Positions 8,185-16,401 of a DNA stretch of 64,000 bases are shown in pieces. The stretch lies in assembly GCF_019145205.1 (NCBI RefSeq), contig NZ_JAHSTT010000011.1:1-64000 (forward strand), in the 5' to 3' direction. Below the pieces are notes generated by a model. The model ran no database searches. It saw only the letters and a list, made by a program, of their open reading frames with translations, and was not told the origin of the DNA. This DNA is from Pseudomonas khavaziana. GTDB taxonomy: Bacteria; Pseudomonadota; Gammaproteobacteria; Pseudomonadales; Pseudomonadaceae. Numbering within the stretch: position 1 is the first letter of the stretch; each line of letters begins with the position of its first letter. A program made the position numbers and the translations under genes.

Positions 8185-8220
8185 CCTGATAAAGCTGGAC
8201 TTTTCAAACCCCATAAATCA

Positions 8221-8256
8221 CAAAACCCCTGGTTTCTCTCGAAACCAGGGGTTTTG
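8221..8256. terminator. Bidirectional intrinsic terminator
   Basis: CAAAACCCCTGGTTTC pairs perfectly over 16 bp with GAAACCAGGGGTTTTG around a TCTC loop. A T-rich run lies on either side, so it can end both the DUF3077-like transcript and the opposing tRNA-Ser transcript. Confidence 0.92.
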
Positions 8257-8269
8257 TTTACATCGAATT

Positions 8270-8359
8270 TGGCGGTGAAGGAGAGATTCGAACTCTCGAT
8301 ACAATTTCTTGTATACACACTTTCCAGGCGTGCTCCTTAAGCCACTCGGACACTTCACC
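8270..8359 (-). tRNA. tRNA-Ser (anticodon GGA)
   Basis: The minus strand folds as a class II tRNA of 90 nt. The acceptor stem is GGTGAAG/CTTCACC with an encoded CCA end, the anticodon loop CTGGAAA gives GGA, a long serine-type variable arm is present, and the T loop is GTTCGAATC. A sigma-70 promoter lies at 8398-8426 and a terminator at 8221-8256. Confidence 0.97.
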
Positions 8360-8397
8360 GTATCTCGTCAAACCAGTTCAGTCTGTCGAGGCGCGCT

Positions 8398-8426
8398 AAT
8401 GTAGTCGAAAGCCTTTCTGATGGCAA
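8398..8426 (-). promoter_or_regulatory. Sigma-70 promoter of tRNA-Ser
   Basis: On the minus strand TTGCCA and TACATT are separated by exactly 17 bp. They are followed by a GC-rich discriminator (GCGCGCC), as is usual for stringently controlled tRNA promoters. The next 250 bp towards 8680 hold only a 7-bp dyad (CGGGTA/TACCCG around 8588-8618). Confidence 0.75.
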
Positions 8427-8680
8427 AGGTTTTTTTCAGAATTTTCATGCGGTTAGACAGTTATGCCGTGGCGCGCCCGGTAACCGGCGGTGTTTCTGCC
8501 ATTCTTGGGCAGGCCCAGCACCGGTTTAGCGGGACTGCTGCGCTGTACTGCGGGGCGTCTACCCTTGGGCATAGGGGAAAAGCCTGACCGGGTAGTCAGT
8601 CACAGCGCTTTACCCGGGAAGGCTTGGTGGGTAACGTCTGCTGCATTCTCTCTATAACAAGCCCTACAAGGAACCGCGTC

Positions 8681-9373
8681 ATGAGTGAGTTGATTGCCTA
8701 CCATTTCGAAGACGGTATCGCGACCCTGACCTTGAGCAACGGCAAGGTCAATGCCATTTCTCCGGCGGTGGTCAGCGAATTCAATGCTGCGCTGGATCAG
8801 GCAGAGAAGGATCGGGCGGTGGTGATCATCACGGGCACGCCGGGGATTTTGTCAGGTGGTTATGATTTGAAGGTGATGACGGCCGGCCCTAAAGAAGCGA
8901 TCAGCCTGGTGACGTCGGGCTCGACCCTGGCGCGGCGTTTGTTGGCGCATCCGTTCCCGGTGATCGTGGCGTGCTCTGGACATGCGGTGGCCAAGGGCGC
9001 GTTTTTATTGTTGTCGGCGGATTATCGCATTGGCGTGGAAGGCCCGTTCAGCATTGGCCTGAATGAAGTGGCAATCGGCATGACCATGCACCATGCGGGT
9101 ATCGAGCTGGCGCGGGATCGTCTGCGCAAGTCGGCATTTCATCGGTCAGTGATCAATGCCGAGATGTTTGATCCGCAAGGCGCACTGCAAGCAGGCTTCC
9201 TCGATAAGGTCGTGGCACCGGAAGAATTGCACGCGGCAGCCCTGGAGGCGGCGCGGCAGTTGAAGAAGATCAATATGAACGCTCACAAGCACACCAAGTT
9301 AAAAGTGCGCCGGGCGCTGCTGGAGGCTCTGGACGAAGCAATCATCCAGGATCAAGGCCATCACCTGAGTTAA
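8681..9373 (+). CDS. Crotonase/enoyl-CoA hydratase family protein
   Basis: A 230-residue crotonase-fold enzyme, shorter than typical enoyl-CoA hydratases (about 260). The first oxyanion-hole segment is GILSGGYDLKVM near residue 64 and the second is SGHAVAKGAFLLLSADYRIG near residue 103. I chose the ATG at 8681 because AAGGA lies 9 bases upstream and the crotonase fold begins immediately. The usual catalytic Glu pair is not both obvious, so hydratase activity specifically is uncertain and an isomerase or other acyl-CoA reaction is possible. It stands alone, with a terminator after it. Confidence 0.9.
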   Translation: MSELIAYHFEDGIATLTLSNGKVNAISPAVVSEFNAALDQAEKDRAVVIITGTPGILSGGYDLKVMTAGPKEAISLVTSGSTLARRLLAHPFPVIVACSGHAVAKGAFLLLSADYRIGVEGPFSIGLNEVAIGMTMHHAGIELARDRLRKSAFHRSVINAEMFDPQGALQAGFLDKVVAPEELHAAALEAARQLKKINMNAHKHTKLKVRRALLEALDEAIIQDQGHHLS

Positions 9374-9394
9374 CTCCTACACCTGCTTTATCAC

Positions 9395-9419
9395 AGCCCG
9401 ATCTAGTATCGGGCTTTTT
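9395..9419 (+). terminator. Intrinsic terminator after the crotonase gene
   Basis: AGCCCGAT pairs with ATCGGGCT around a 5-base loop and is followed by a T run. Confidence 0.9.
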
Positions 9420-9506
9420 CTTACAAATAAACCCGAGACATCTATAGCCGCTCTGGGCAGCCGTTACTGGCGTGCGTAGAAACATGCGCTTAAACATCGC
9501 CTATCT

Positions 9507-9520
9507 CCTACATATGTAGG
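9507..9520. promoter_or_regulatory. 14-bp perfect palindrome, possible operator
   Basis: CCTACATATGTAGG lies 66 bp upstream of the acyltransferase start, in a gap with no other gene. A perfect 14-bp palindrome in that position suits a dimeric repressor site; the regulator is unknown. Confidence 0.35.
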
Positions 9521-9585
9521 GGCAATTGCCGAATACAGTGCACATCCGTACACTGCGCCACCTTTTGTCCCGATGGGCCGTTTCG

Positions 9586-10329
9586 ATGCTTTTTCTGTTA
9601 CGTATGCTGTTGATGGGCCTGCACTTTATGATCGCCGGGGTATTGGGCGTGCTTATAGGCGTATGTCGGCCATTCAATCCGGACAACAGCCGCCTCTGTG
9701 CCCGTCTTTACGCATTACCGGCCATGTGGATTTTGCGCCTGAAGTTGAAGACAGATGTCGACTCGCTGCGCAACAAGTCCGGTACCTGTGTGGTGATCGC
9801 CAACCATCAGTCCAACTATGACCTGTTTGTACTTGGCAATGTAGTGCCGCACCGCACCGTATGCATCGCCAAGAAAAGCCTGAAATGGGTGCCGCTGTTC
9901 GGCCAGTTGTTCTGGCTGGCGGGCAATGTGTTGATCGACCGCGGCAATGCACACAAGGCGCGGCGTGCCATGCTTACCACCACCCATACGTTGCAGCATG
10001 AGGATACCTCGATCTGGGTGTTCCCTGAAGGCACGCGCAACCTGGGCAAAGGGTTGTTGCCGTTCAAAAAAGGCGCTTTCCATATGGCAATTGCGGCCGG
10101 CGTGCCGATCGTGCCGGTGTGTGTCAGCACTTATGCGAAGCAGATGAAGCTCAATCGCTGGGACAGTGGGGATGTGCTCATACGTTCATTGCCGCCGATT
10201 CCTACGATTGGCCTGACAGTGGATGATATCCCTCAGTTGATGCTGGCCTGCCAGACACAGATGGATGAGTGCATTGCCCAGATGGACCGTGAACTTGTAG
10301 GAGCGAGCTTGCTCGCGAAAAACCTATAA
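9586..10329 (+). CDS. 1-acyl-sn-glycerol-3-phosphate acyltransferase family (PlsC-like)
   Basis: A 247-residue inner-membrane acyltransferase of the lysophosphatidate acyltransferase family. An N-terminal hydrophobic segment (residues 1-25) is followed by the catalytic NHQSNYD (His74, Asp79) and the substrate motif FPEGTR (residues 146-151), then GVPIVPVCVS. I chose the ATG at 9586, which starts the membrane helix; the open frame extends 20 codons further without a good start. The last ten residues (VGASLLAKNL) are encoded by a family B REP that supplies the stop codon, so the native end near Glu236 has been replaced by repeat sequence. Confidence 0.92.
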   Translation: MLFLLRMLLMGLHFMIAGVLGVLIGVCRPFNPDNSRLCARLYALPAMWILRLKLKTDVDSLRNKSGTCVVIANHQSNYDLFVLGNVVPHRTVCIAKKSLKWVPLFGQLFWLAGNVLIDRGNAHKARRAMLTTTHTLQHEDTSIWVFPEGTRNLGKGLLPFKKGAFHMAIAAGVPIVPVCVSTYAKQMKLNRWDSGDVLIRSLPPIPTIGLTVDDIPQLMLACQTQMDECIAQMDRELVGASLLAKNL

Positions 10330-10396
10330 GCGACGCGGGTCACCTGTGGGCGCTGCGTTATCGTTGACGATTTTCGCGAGCAAGCTCGCTCCTACA
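10296..10396. repeat. Family B REPIN overlapping the end of the acyltransferase gene
   Basis: TGTAGGAGCGAGCTTGCTCG and its inverted partner CGAGCAAGCTCGCTCCTACA are separated by about 60 bp that include TTATCGTTGACG. Its first 34 bases are inside the coding region and supply the last codons and the stop. Confidence 0.93.
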
Positions 10397-10488
10397 GGGG
10401 GATAGGGCAACATCAGCCCGCAACAACGGAACGCCATTCAGGCTAAGCTGCCCAACATCTGTCCTCTTGATAAGAAGTGATCAGCACC

Positions 10489-11460
10489 ATGGGTAGAGTT
10501 GTTGCGGCCGCCGTCTACAGCGCCGGAAAGAAAGTCTCGGATATCACCCTCGATGAAGGCGCGGCCTGGGCCGCCAAACCCGGACACTTCGTGTGGATCG
10601 GCCTGGAAGAGCCCAGCGCCCAGGAGCTGAACAATCTGCAACGCCAGTTCAACCTGCACGAACTGGCCATCGAAGACGCCATGGAAAAGCACAGCCGCCC
10701 GAAGCTGGAAACCTTCGGCGACGCGCTGTTTATCGTCACCTACTCACCGGTGCGCGAGAACGGCAAACTGGAGTTTATCGAAACCCATATCTTTGCCGGC
10801 AACGGCTACATCATCACCGCACGCAATGGTCATTCGGCGTCCTACGGTTTTGTGCGCCAACGTTGTGAAGCGCGGCCACTGCTGCTGGAGCATGGGGAAG
10901 ATTTCGTACTCTATGCACTGCTGGATTTCGTCACCGAAAACTACCAGCCGGTGAGCGAGGCGATCCATGCGGAGATTGATGAGCTGGAGCGCAACGTACT
11001 GTGCAGCTCGCTGAGCGAGGGCGATATCCAGAACCTGCACGGCCTGCGCCGCGACGTGCTGCGGCTCAAGCGCTATGTCGCGCCGATGGTGGAGATCAGC
11101 CAGGAGCTGCAGAAGCTGAGCTTTCCGTTTATCGACAAGAACATGCGCCCCTACTTTCGCGACGTGCAGATCCACGTGACGCGGCAGATGGAAGACCTCA
11201 CCACCCTGCGTGATATCGCCAGCCAGACCATCGAGATCGGTGTGTTGCTGGAGGCCTCGCGCCAGAGCGTAGTACAGCGCAAGTTCGCCGCGTGGGCGGC
11301 GATCCTGGCCTTCCCCACGGCAGTGGCGGGGATTTATGGGATGAACTTTCAGAACATGCCCGAGCTGCAGTGGCACTACGGCTATTTTGCGGTGCTCGGG
11401 TTTATTGCGCTGGGCTGCACAGGTTTATGGGCCAGCTTCAAGCGTTCGGGCTGGCTTTAG
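10489..11460 (+). CDS. CorA-like magnesium/divalent metal transporter
   Basis: A 323-residue CorA-family channel subunit. A large cytoplasmic N-terminal domain with long helices (about 1-260) is followed by two C-terminal membrane helices; the selectivity signature YGMNFQNMPE lies at the end of the first (about residue 286), and the protein ends in the basic KRSGWL. CorA pentamers admit Mg2+, Co2+ or Ni2+ across the inner membrane, and related ZntB proteins move zinc, so the metal is not certain. I use the ATG at 10489; a GTG four codons upstream is possible. It overlaps the convergent amidotransferase gene by 4 bp. Confidence 0.92.
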   Translation: MGRVVAAAVYSAGKKVSDITLDEGAAWAAKPGHFVWIGLEEPSAQELNNLQRQFNLHELAIEDAMEKHSRPKLETFGDALFIVTYSPVRENGKLEFIETHIFAGNGYIITARNGHSASYGFVRQRCEARPLLLEHGEDFVLYALLDFVTENYQPVSEAIHAEIDELERNVLCSSLSEGDIQNLHGLRRDVLRLKRYVAPMVEISQELQKLSFPFIDKNMRPYFRDVQIHVTRQMEDLTTLRDIASQTIEIGVLLEASRQSVVQRKFAAWAAILAFPTAVAGIYGMNFQNMPELQWHYGYFAVLGFIALGCTGLWASFKRSGWL

Positions 11461-12179
11461 CTGGCGTCCGGCTTGTGGGCGACAAAACGCATCATCCACT
11501 CCGCCACGGTTGCGCCGTGGTGGTCGCGTTCCAGGCTGGCAACGCCGTTGGTGTAAACCTTTTCCCCAAGGGTTGTCTGAAGAATCTCCAACAACTCGCG
11601 GGAATAGTCCTGGACAAATTCAGGGTGCCCCTGGAAGCACAACACCTGGTCACCGATGTGATAAGCGGCAATCGGGCAAAACTCACTGGAGGCAATGACC
11701 GTGGCATTTTCCGGCAAGGTCGTGACCTGGTCCTGGTGACTGATCAATAGCGTCAGCTCCGGCACCTCGGGGCTCATCCATGGGGCCTTGGCATCCAGTT
11801 TGTAGTCATGGATGCCCATGCCCCAGCCCTGGCTCGCGCGCTCAGTCTTGCCGCCGAGCAGCAATGCCAGGAGTTGATGGCCGAAGCAGATACCCAACAG
11901 CTTGTCACCGCGCTCGTAGCGCTCGAGCACATAGGTCTTGAGGGTCTGGATCCAAGGGTCAGTGCCGAACGAGTCGGCCTTGCTGCCGGTGATCAAGTAC
12001 GCGTCAAACACTTCGTCATCCGGTGGGTATTCGCCCTGCACCACGTTGTAGACGACAAATTCGGCGGCAATCGGTTGCTTGGCGAACAGGCGCTTGAACA
12101 TCTGCCCGTAACCTTGGTACTGATCGATCAAGCCTGGACGCAGGATATCGGTTTCCAGGATGCAGACGCGTAGCGACAT
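11457..12179 (-). CDS. Type 1 glutamine amidotransferase (class I GATase)
   Basis: A 240-residue stand-alone GATase domain. The nucleophile elbow is GICFGHQ (Cys near residue 97), and the catalytic His and Glu are in QGHPEF near residue 184. LITGSKADSF is the usual strand-turn before the elbow. The fold is like the amidotransferase half of GMP synthase, and related stand-alone proteins act on gamma-glutamyl compounds or transfer ammonia to unknown acceptors. No synthase partner gene is adjacent. A family B REPIN lies 98 bp upstream. Confidence 0.9.
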   Translation of the reverse strand: MSLRVCILETDILRPGLIDQYQGYGQMFKRLFAKQPIAAEFVVYNVVQGEYPPDDEVFDAYLITGSKADSFGTDPWIQTLKTYVLERYERGDKLLGICFGHQLLALLLGGKTERASQGWGMGIHDYKLDAKAPWMSPEVPELTLLISHQDQVTTLPENATVIASSEFCPIAAYHIGDQVLCFQGHPEFVQDYSRELLEILQTTLGEKVYTNGVASLERDHHGATVAEWMMRFVAHKPDAS

Positions 12180-12276
12180 AAAAAATACCTGACACGGCGA
12201 TGGGAATATTGCACACCCCAGAGCCTGCCTTGAAATACACCCTCAAAGCAAGCCCCCAATGGGCGCCCACACTCCC

Positions 12277-12376
12277 TGTAGGAGCGAGCTTGCTCGCGAA
12301 GAACGTACGGGCAACGCGTTTATTTAGGATACCCGCGTTACCGTTGACGTTTTTCGCGAGCAAGCTCGCTCCTACA
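12277..12376. repeat. Family B REPIN
   Basis: TGTAGGAGCGAGCTTGCTCG and CGAGCAAGCTCGCTCCTACA frame about 60 bp. It ends 10 bp beyond the stop codon of the FadB-like gene and may protect or terminate that transcript. Confidence 0.93.
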
Positions 12377-12385
12377 GTAAGACGA

Positions 12386-14530
12386 CTAAAACAGCGCGCC
12401 TTTTGCGGCTTTCTCCAGCAACAACGCCGGTGGCGAGAAGCGCTCCCCGTACTCCTCGGCCAGGTAGCGGGCGCGGGCGATGAAGTCGTTCAGCCCGTAC
12501 TGGTTGATAAACTGCAACGCCCCGCCACTCCATGCGGCAAAGCCGATGCCGAAGATTGAACCGACGTTGGCATCCGCCGTGGACATCAACACGCCCTCCT
12601 CCACGCAGCGTACGGTTTCGATGGCTTGGATAAACAGCAAGCGGTCACGCACGTCCTGGGGTGAGATTTGCTTTCCGGGCTGTTCAAAGCGGGTTTTGAG
12701 CTCAGGCCACAGGTGCTTCTGGCCGCTAGCGGGATAGTCGTAAAAACCAGCGCCTGCCGCCTTGCCCGTGCGCTTGTATTCGTTCACCAACAGATCGATC
12801 ACCGCCGTTGCCGGATGGTTCGGCATGGCCTTGCCTTCGGCCTGCAGGTCCTTGGTGGTTTGCTGTCGGATATGGCTCATCAGGCTGAGGGAGACTTCAT
12901 CGGACACCGCCAGCGGCCCCACCGGCATGCCGGCCTTGCGCGCTTCGGTTTCGATCATCGGCGCGGCCACGCCTTCGCCGAGCATGGCGATGCCTTCGTT
13001 GGTGAACGTGCCAAACACCCGCGAAGTAAAGAAGCCGCGACTGTCGTTGACCACAATCGGGGTTTTCTTGATTTGCAGGACGAAGTCAAACCCTCGGGCC
13101 AGGGTTTCGTCGCTGGTGTGGGCACCCTTGATGATTTCCACCAGGGGCATCTTGTCCACGGGACTGAAAAAGTGCAGGCCGATAAACCTGGCTTGATCGG
13201 GGACTGCCGTGGCGAGCCCGCTGATCGGCAAGGTGGAGGTGTTGGAGGCGATCACTGCGTCGGCACCGACCACGCTTTGTGCGGCGGCCGAGACCCTGGC
13301 CTTGAGCTCGCGGTCTTCGAACACCGCCTCGATGATCAGGTCGCAGCCGGCCAGATCGGCATCATCCTGCGTCGGATGAATGCGCGCCAGGGTGGTTTCC
13401 CGCTGTTCGGCGGTCAATTGCCCACGGCTGACCTTCTTGTCCAGCAACGCTGCCGAGTGCGCCTTGCCTTTCTCGGCGGCGGCGAGGTTGATGTCCTTGA
13501 GCACCACGTCGATGCCCGCACAAGCGCTGACATACGCAATGCCGGCGCCCATCATCCCGGCCCCGAGCACACCGACCTTGTGTGTGACGTAAGGGGCAAA
13601 ACCCTGGGGCCGCGAGCTGCCGGCGTTGATTTCATTGAGCTGGAACCAGAAGGTGCCGATCATGTTTTTCGCCACCTGCCCGGTCACCAGTTCGGTGAAA
13701 TAGCGGGTTTCGATCAGGTGTGCGGTGTCGAAATCCACCTGGGCGCCTTCAACGGCCGCGCAGAGGATTTTCTCCGGCGCCGGGAAGCAGCCATTGGTTT
13801 TGCTGCGCAAAATCGATGGGGCAATGGCGAGCATCTGCGCGACTTTGGGATTTGACGGTGTACCACCTGGGATCTGATACGCCTTGTTGTCCCACGGTTG
13901 CCTGGCCTCAGGATTAGCGAGAATCCAGGCCCGTGACTTGCTCAGCAATTCATCACGATCCGCCGCCAGCTCGCCAATCAAACCGGCTTGCAGGGCCTGG
14001 GCGGGTCGGACTTTTTTACCCTCGAGCAAGTACGGCAGGGCTTTTTCCAGGCCCAGCATGCGCACCATACGCACGACCCCGCCACCGCCCGGCAGCAGGC
14101 CAAGGGTGACTTCCGGCAGGCCGAGCTGAACGGCTTTGTCGTCCAGCGCGACCCGATGATGGCAGGCCAGGCAGATCTCCCAGCCGCCGCCCAAGGCCGC
14201 GCCATTGATCGCAGCCACCACTGGCTTGCCGAGGGTTTCCAGGCGCCGCAACTGCGCTTTCAACACCAGCACGCTGTCGTAGAAATCTTTGCCGTGGGCT
14301 TTATTGACCTTGATCAGCTCATTGAGGTCGCCACCGGCAAAAAAGGTTTTCTTTGCCGAGGTAATCACCACCCCGGCGATCTCGTTCTTTTCCGCTTCCA
14401 GGCGCGTGAGGGTGGCCGCCATGGCTTGGCGGTAGGCGGCGTTCATGGTGTTGGCGCTCTGGCCGGGCATGTCGAGGGTCAGCACCACGATCTGGTCCTG
14501 GCCTTTTTCGTAACGAATGGCATCGGTCAT
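12386..14530 (-). CDS. Multifunctional fatty-acid oxidation protein: enoyl-CoA hydratase / 3-hydroxyacyl-CoA dehydrogenase
   Basis: A 714-residue FadB/FadJ-type fusion. The N-terminal crotonase domain (about 1-190) has GGGWEICLACH and the catalytic-loop region LPEVTLGLLPGGGGVVR. The NAD-binding dehydrogenase domain (about 310-490) begins VGVLGAGMMGAGIAYV and includes NTSTLPIS and GLHFFSPVDKMPLVEI. Two C-terminal 3-hydroxyacyl-CoA dehydrogenase domains follow. It hydrates enoyl-CoA and oxidises L-3-hydroxyacyl-CoA. The ATG at 14530 is right at the domain start; the longer open frame overlaps the thiolase gene antiparallel to nothing useful. It lies 16 bp after the thiolase gene in the same operon. 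The order thiolase-first differs from fadBA, so this is a second beta-oxidation set. Confidence 0.93.
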   Translation of the reverse strand: MTDAIRYEKGQDQIVVLTLDMPGQSANTMNAAYRQAMAATLTRLEAEKNEIAGVVITSAKKTFFAGGDLNELIKVNKAHGKDFYDSVLVLKAQLRRLETLGKPVVAAINGAALGGGWEICLACHHRVALDDKAVQLGLPEVTLGLLPGGGGVVRMVRMLGLEKALPYLLEGKKVRPAQALQAGLIGELAADRDELLSKSRAWILANPEARQPWDNKAYQIPGGTPSNPKVAQMLAIAPSILRSKTNGCFPAPEKILCAAVEGAQVDFDTAHLIETRYFTELVTGQVAKNMIGTFWFQLNEINAGSSRPQGFAPYVTHKVGVLGAGMMGAGIAYVSACAGIDVVLKDINLAAAEKGKAHSAALLDKKVSRGQLTAEQRETTLARIHPTQDDADLAGCDLIIEAVFEDRELKARVSAAAQSVVGADAVIASNTSTLPISGLATAVPDQARFIGLHFFSPVDKMPLVEIIKGAHTSDETLARGFDFVLQIKKTPIVVNDSRGFFTSRVFGTFTNEGIAMLGEGVAAPMIETEARKAGMPVGPLAVSDEVSLSLMSHIRQQTTKDLQAEGKAMPNHPATAVIDLLVNEYKRTGKAAGAGFYDYPASGQKHLWPELKTRFEQPGKQISPQDVRDRLLFIQAIETVRCVEEGVLMSTADANVGSIFGIGFAAWSGGALQFINQYGLNDFIARARYLAEEYGERFSPPALLLEKAAKGALF

Positions 14531-14546
14531 GACAGATTCCTTAGGC

Positions 14547-15752
14547 TCAGAGGCGTTCGATAATGGTGGCGATACCCATGCCGCCGCCGACACAGAGCGT
14601 GGCCAGGCCGTAGCGTTGCTGACGCACCTCCAGCTCATCGAGCAAGGTGCCGAGGATCGCGCAACCGGTGGCGCCCAGCGGGTGGCCCATGGCGATGGAA
14701 CCGCCGTTGACGTTGACCCGGGCGGCGTCGATACCCATGTCCTTGATAAACTTGAGCACCACCGAGGCGAACGCTTCGTTGACTTCGAACAGGTCGATGT
14801 CTTCAACCCGCAGGCCGGCCTTGGCCAGGGCCTTGCGAGTGGCCGGCGCCGGGCCGGTGAGCATAATGGTCGGGTCGGTGCTGGTCACGGCCGTGGCAAC
14901 AATGCGCGCCCTCGGTTGCAGGCCCAGTTCGCGACCTTTGGCCTCGGAGCCGATCAACATCAATGCGGCGCCGTCGACGATGCCTGAGCTGTTGCCCGGG
15001 GTGTGCACATGCTGGATGCGCTCCACATGGCTGTAGACCCGCAGTGCGGTGGCGTCGAACCCCATCTGGCCCATCATTTCGAAGCTGGGCTTGAGCTTGC
15101 CCAAGCCCTCAAGGGTGGAGTCGCCCCGGATAAACTCGTCATGGTCCAGCAGCACGATACCGTTCTGGTCCTGCACTGCGATCAGCGACTTGTTGAAGGA
15201 ACCGTCTGCCCGTGCCCGGGCGGCTTTCTGCTGGGACTGCAGGGCAAAGGCGTCCACATCCTGGCGGCTGAAGCCTTCCAGGGTGGCGATCAGGTCGGCG
15301 CCGATACCTTGGGGCGTGAAGTGGCTGTGCATATTGGTTTGCGGGTCGAGCACCCAGGCGCCGCCATCGCTGCCCATGGGTACCCGGGACATAGATTCGA
15401 CGCCGCCGACGACGACCAGGTCTTCGAAGCCGGAACGCACCTTCATCGCGCCCAGGTTGACCGCCTCCAGGCCCGAGGCACAAAAGCGATTGACCTGGAC
15501 GCCGGCGACGCTGATGTCCCAATCCGCTACCAGCGCGGCAGTCTTGGCGATATCGGCGCCTTGGTCGCCCACGGGAGTGACGCAGCCGAGCACGATGTCA
15601 TCCACATGGCGCGTATCAAGATCGCTGCGTTGCGCCAGCGCAGTGAGCAAGCCCGCTACCAGGTTTACCGGCTTGACGCTGTGCAGGGCACCGTCGGCCT
15701 TGCCCTTGCCCCGGGGCGTGCGTATCGCATCAAAGATCAAAGCTTGGGTCAT
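14547..15752 (-). CDS. Acetyl-CoA C-acyltransferase (thiolase)
   Basis: A 401-residue thiolase. The acyl-accepting Cys is in NRFCASGLEAV near residue 90, the NEAFASV His-loop region is near residue 345, the catalytic His is in GGSIAMGHPLGATG near residue 362, and the second Cys is in TLCVGGGMG near the C-terminus. It cleaves 3-ketoacyl-CoA to acetyl-CoA and a shortened acyl-CoA, finishing the reactions begun by the downstream multifunctional protein. Chain-length preference cannot be read from the sequence. Confidence 0.94.
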   Translation of the reverse strand: MTQALIFDAIRTPRGKGKADGALHSVKPVNLVAGLLTALAQRSDLDTRHVDDIVLGCVTPVGDQGADIAKTAALVADWDISVAGVQVNRFCASGLEAVNLGAMKVRSGFEDLVVVGGVESMSRVPMGSDGGAWVLDPQTNMHSHFTPQGIGADLIATLEGFSRQDVDAFALQSQQKAARARADGSFNKSLIAVQDQNGIVLLDHDEFIRGDSTLEGLGKLKPSFEMMGQMGFDATALRVYSHVERIQHVHTPGNSSGIVDGAALMLIGSEAKGRELGLQPRARIVATAVTSTDPTIMLTGPAPATRKALAKAGLRVEDIDLFEVNEAFASVVLKFIKDMGIDAARVNVNGGSIAMGHPLGATGCAILGTLLDELEVRQQRYGLATLCVGGGMGIATIIERL

Positions 15753-16144
15753 GACATCCTCGAGCCGCTGTGAGTGTATGCCCCTACCTTAGGCCCGATT
15801 GACACGGTTTCAATGACGAATGCGCTCAATGCTTTTGACCCCCTCGCTCGGACGAACGGTAGGTAGCTACGCAAAACGCCTGATTAATCGTTTTAGCTGT
15901 CTAGCCCTAGGGCTGGCGCCAAGATGGCACTAAGCCTCATGCCTTTTTTAGCGCAAATGCTGATTAGCTGATATGAAATGGATCTAAGCGAAGAAGGGCG
16001 GGCGCTCTAAGGTTGAACCTGTGACACGCTGCTGCCGGGTCTTGCTGGAGCAGCTGTAAGAAAAGTGCAACGCCAGCTCGTGATACTGAAATTAACCGGC
16101 ACGCATTTGACGCTCAGGAATAACAACAAAATAGGCAGTCAGCC
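15753..16144. other. 392-bp intergenic region with palindrome and possible weak terminator
   Basis: No gene fits here. I see a 12-bp palindrome AGCCCTAGGGCT at 15903-15914, and GGCA/TGCC followed by TTTTTT near 15926-15950 that could be a weak terminator on the plus strand. The last 60 bp before 16145 are AT-richer and probably hold the promoter of the small protein gene. Confidence 0.4.
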
Positions 16145-16240
16145 ATGTTCAAACATTCGAAAGTACGTCAGGCAGGACTTATTCTGTTCGCCACCACACT
16201 GATTCTGATCCTGCCCAACCTGACCAAGGTGCTCGGGTGA
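16145..16240 (+). CDS. Putative 31-residue single-helix membrane protein
   Basis: The frame encodes a basic N-terminus (MFKHSKVRQAG), one strongly hydrophobic helix (LILFATTLILILPNL) and a short TKVLG tail, a convincing small membrane protein design. AGGAATAA lies about 20 bases upstream, a little far for a ribosome site. It stands alone between the thiolase operon and the cytochrome gene. I have the impression that near-identical proteins occur in other Pseudomonas, but cannot verify it here. Confidence 0.55.
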   Translation: MFKHSKVRQAGLILFATTLILILPNLTKVLG

Positions 16241-16401
16241 CGCCCCGACCCCAGACACGTGCACATACAGCACCAGGCCTGCAGCTTTTGGCAGCACCTG
16301 CCGGAACAGTGCGCTTAGCACTGCCGTAGCGGGGGCTGTCTTTTTACCTGTCAATTTCCGGTATCGTGAGCGCCACCGCCACCTAGCCTCGGGCCGCCGC
16401 C

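Noticed and set aside
12668..13855. 395-codon plus-strand frame opposite the FadB-like gene
   Set aside because: No domain, and it lies wholly antisense to a well-supported gene.
16139..16354. 71-codon minus-strand frame over the small membrane protein
   Set aside because: No domain and it is antisense to the better-supported 31-residue frame.
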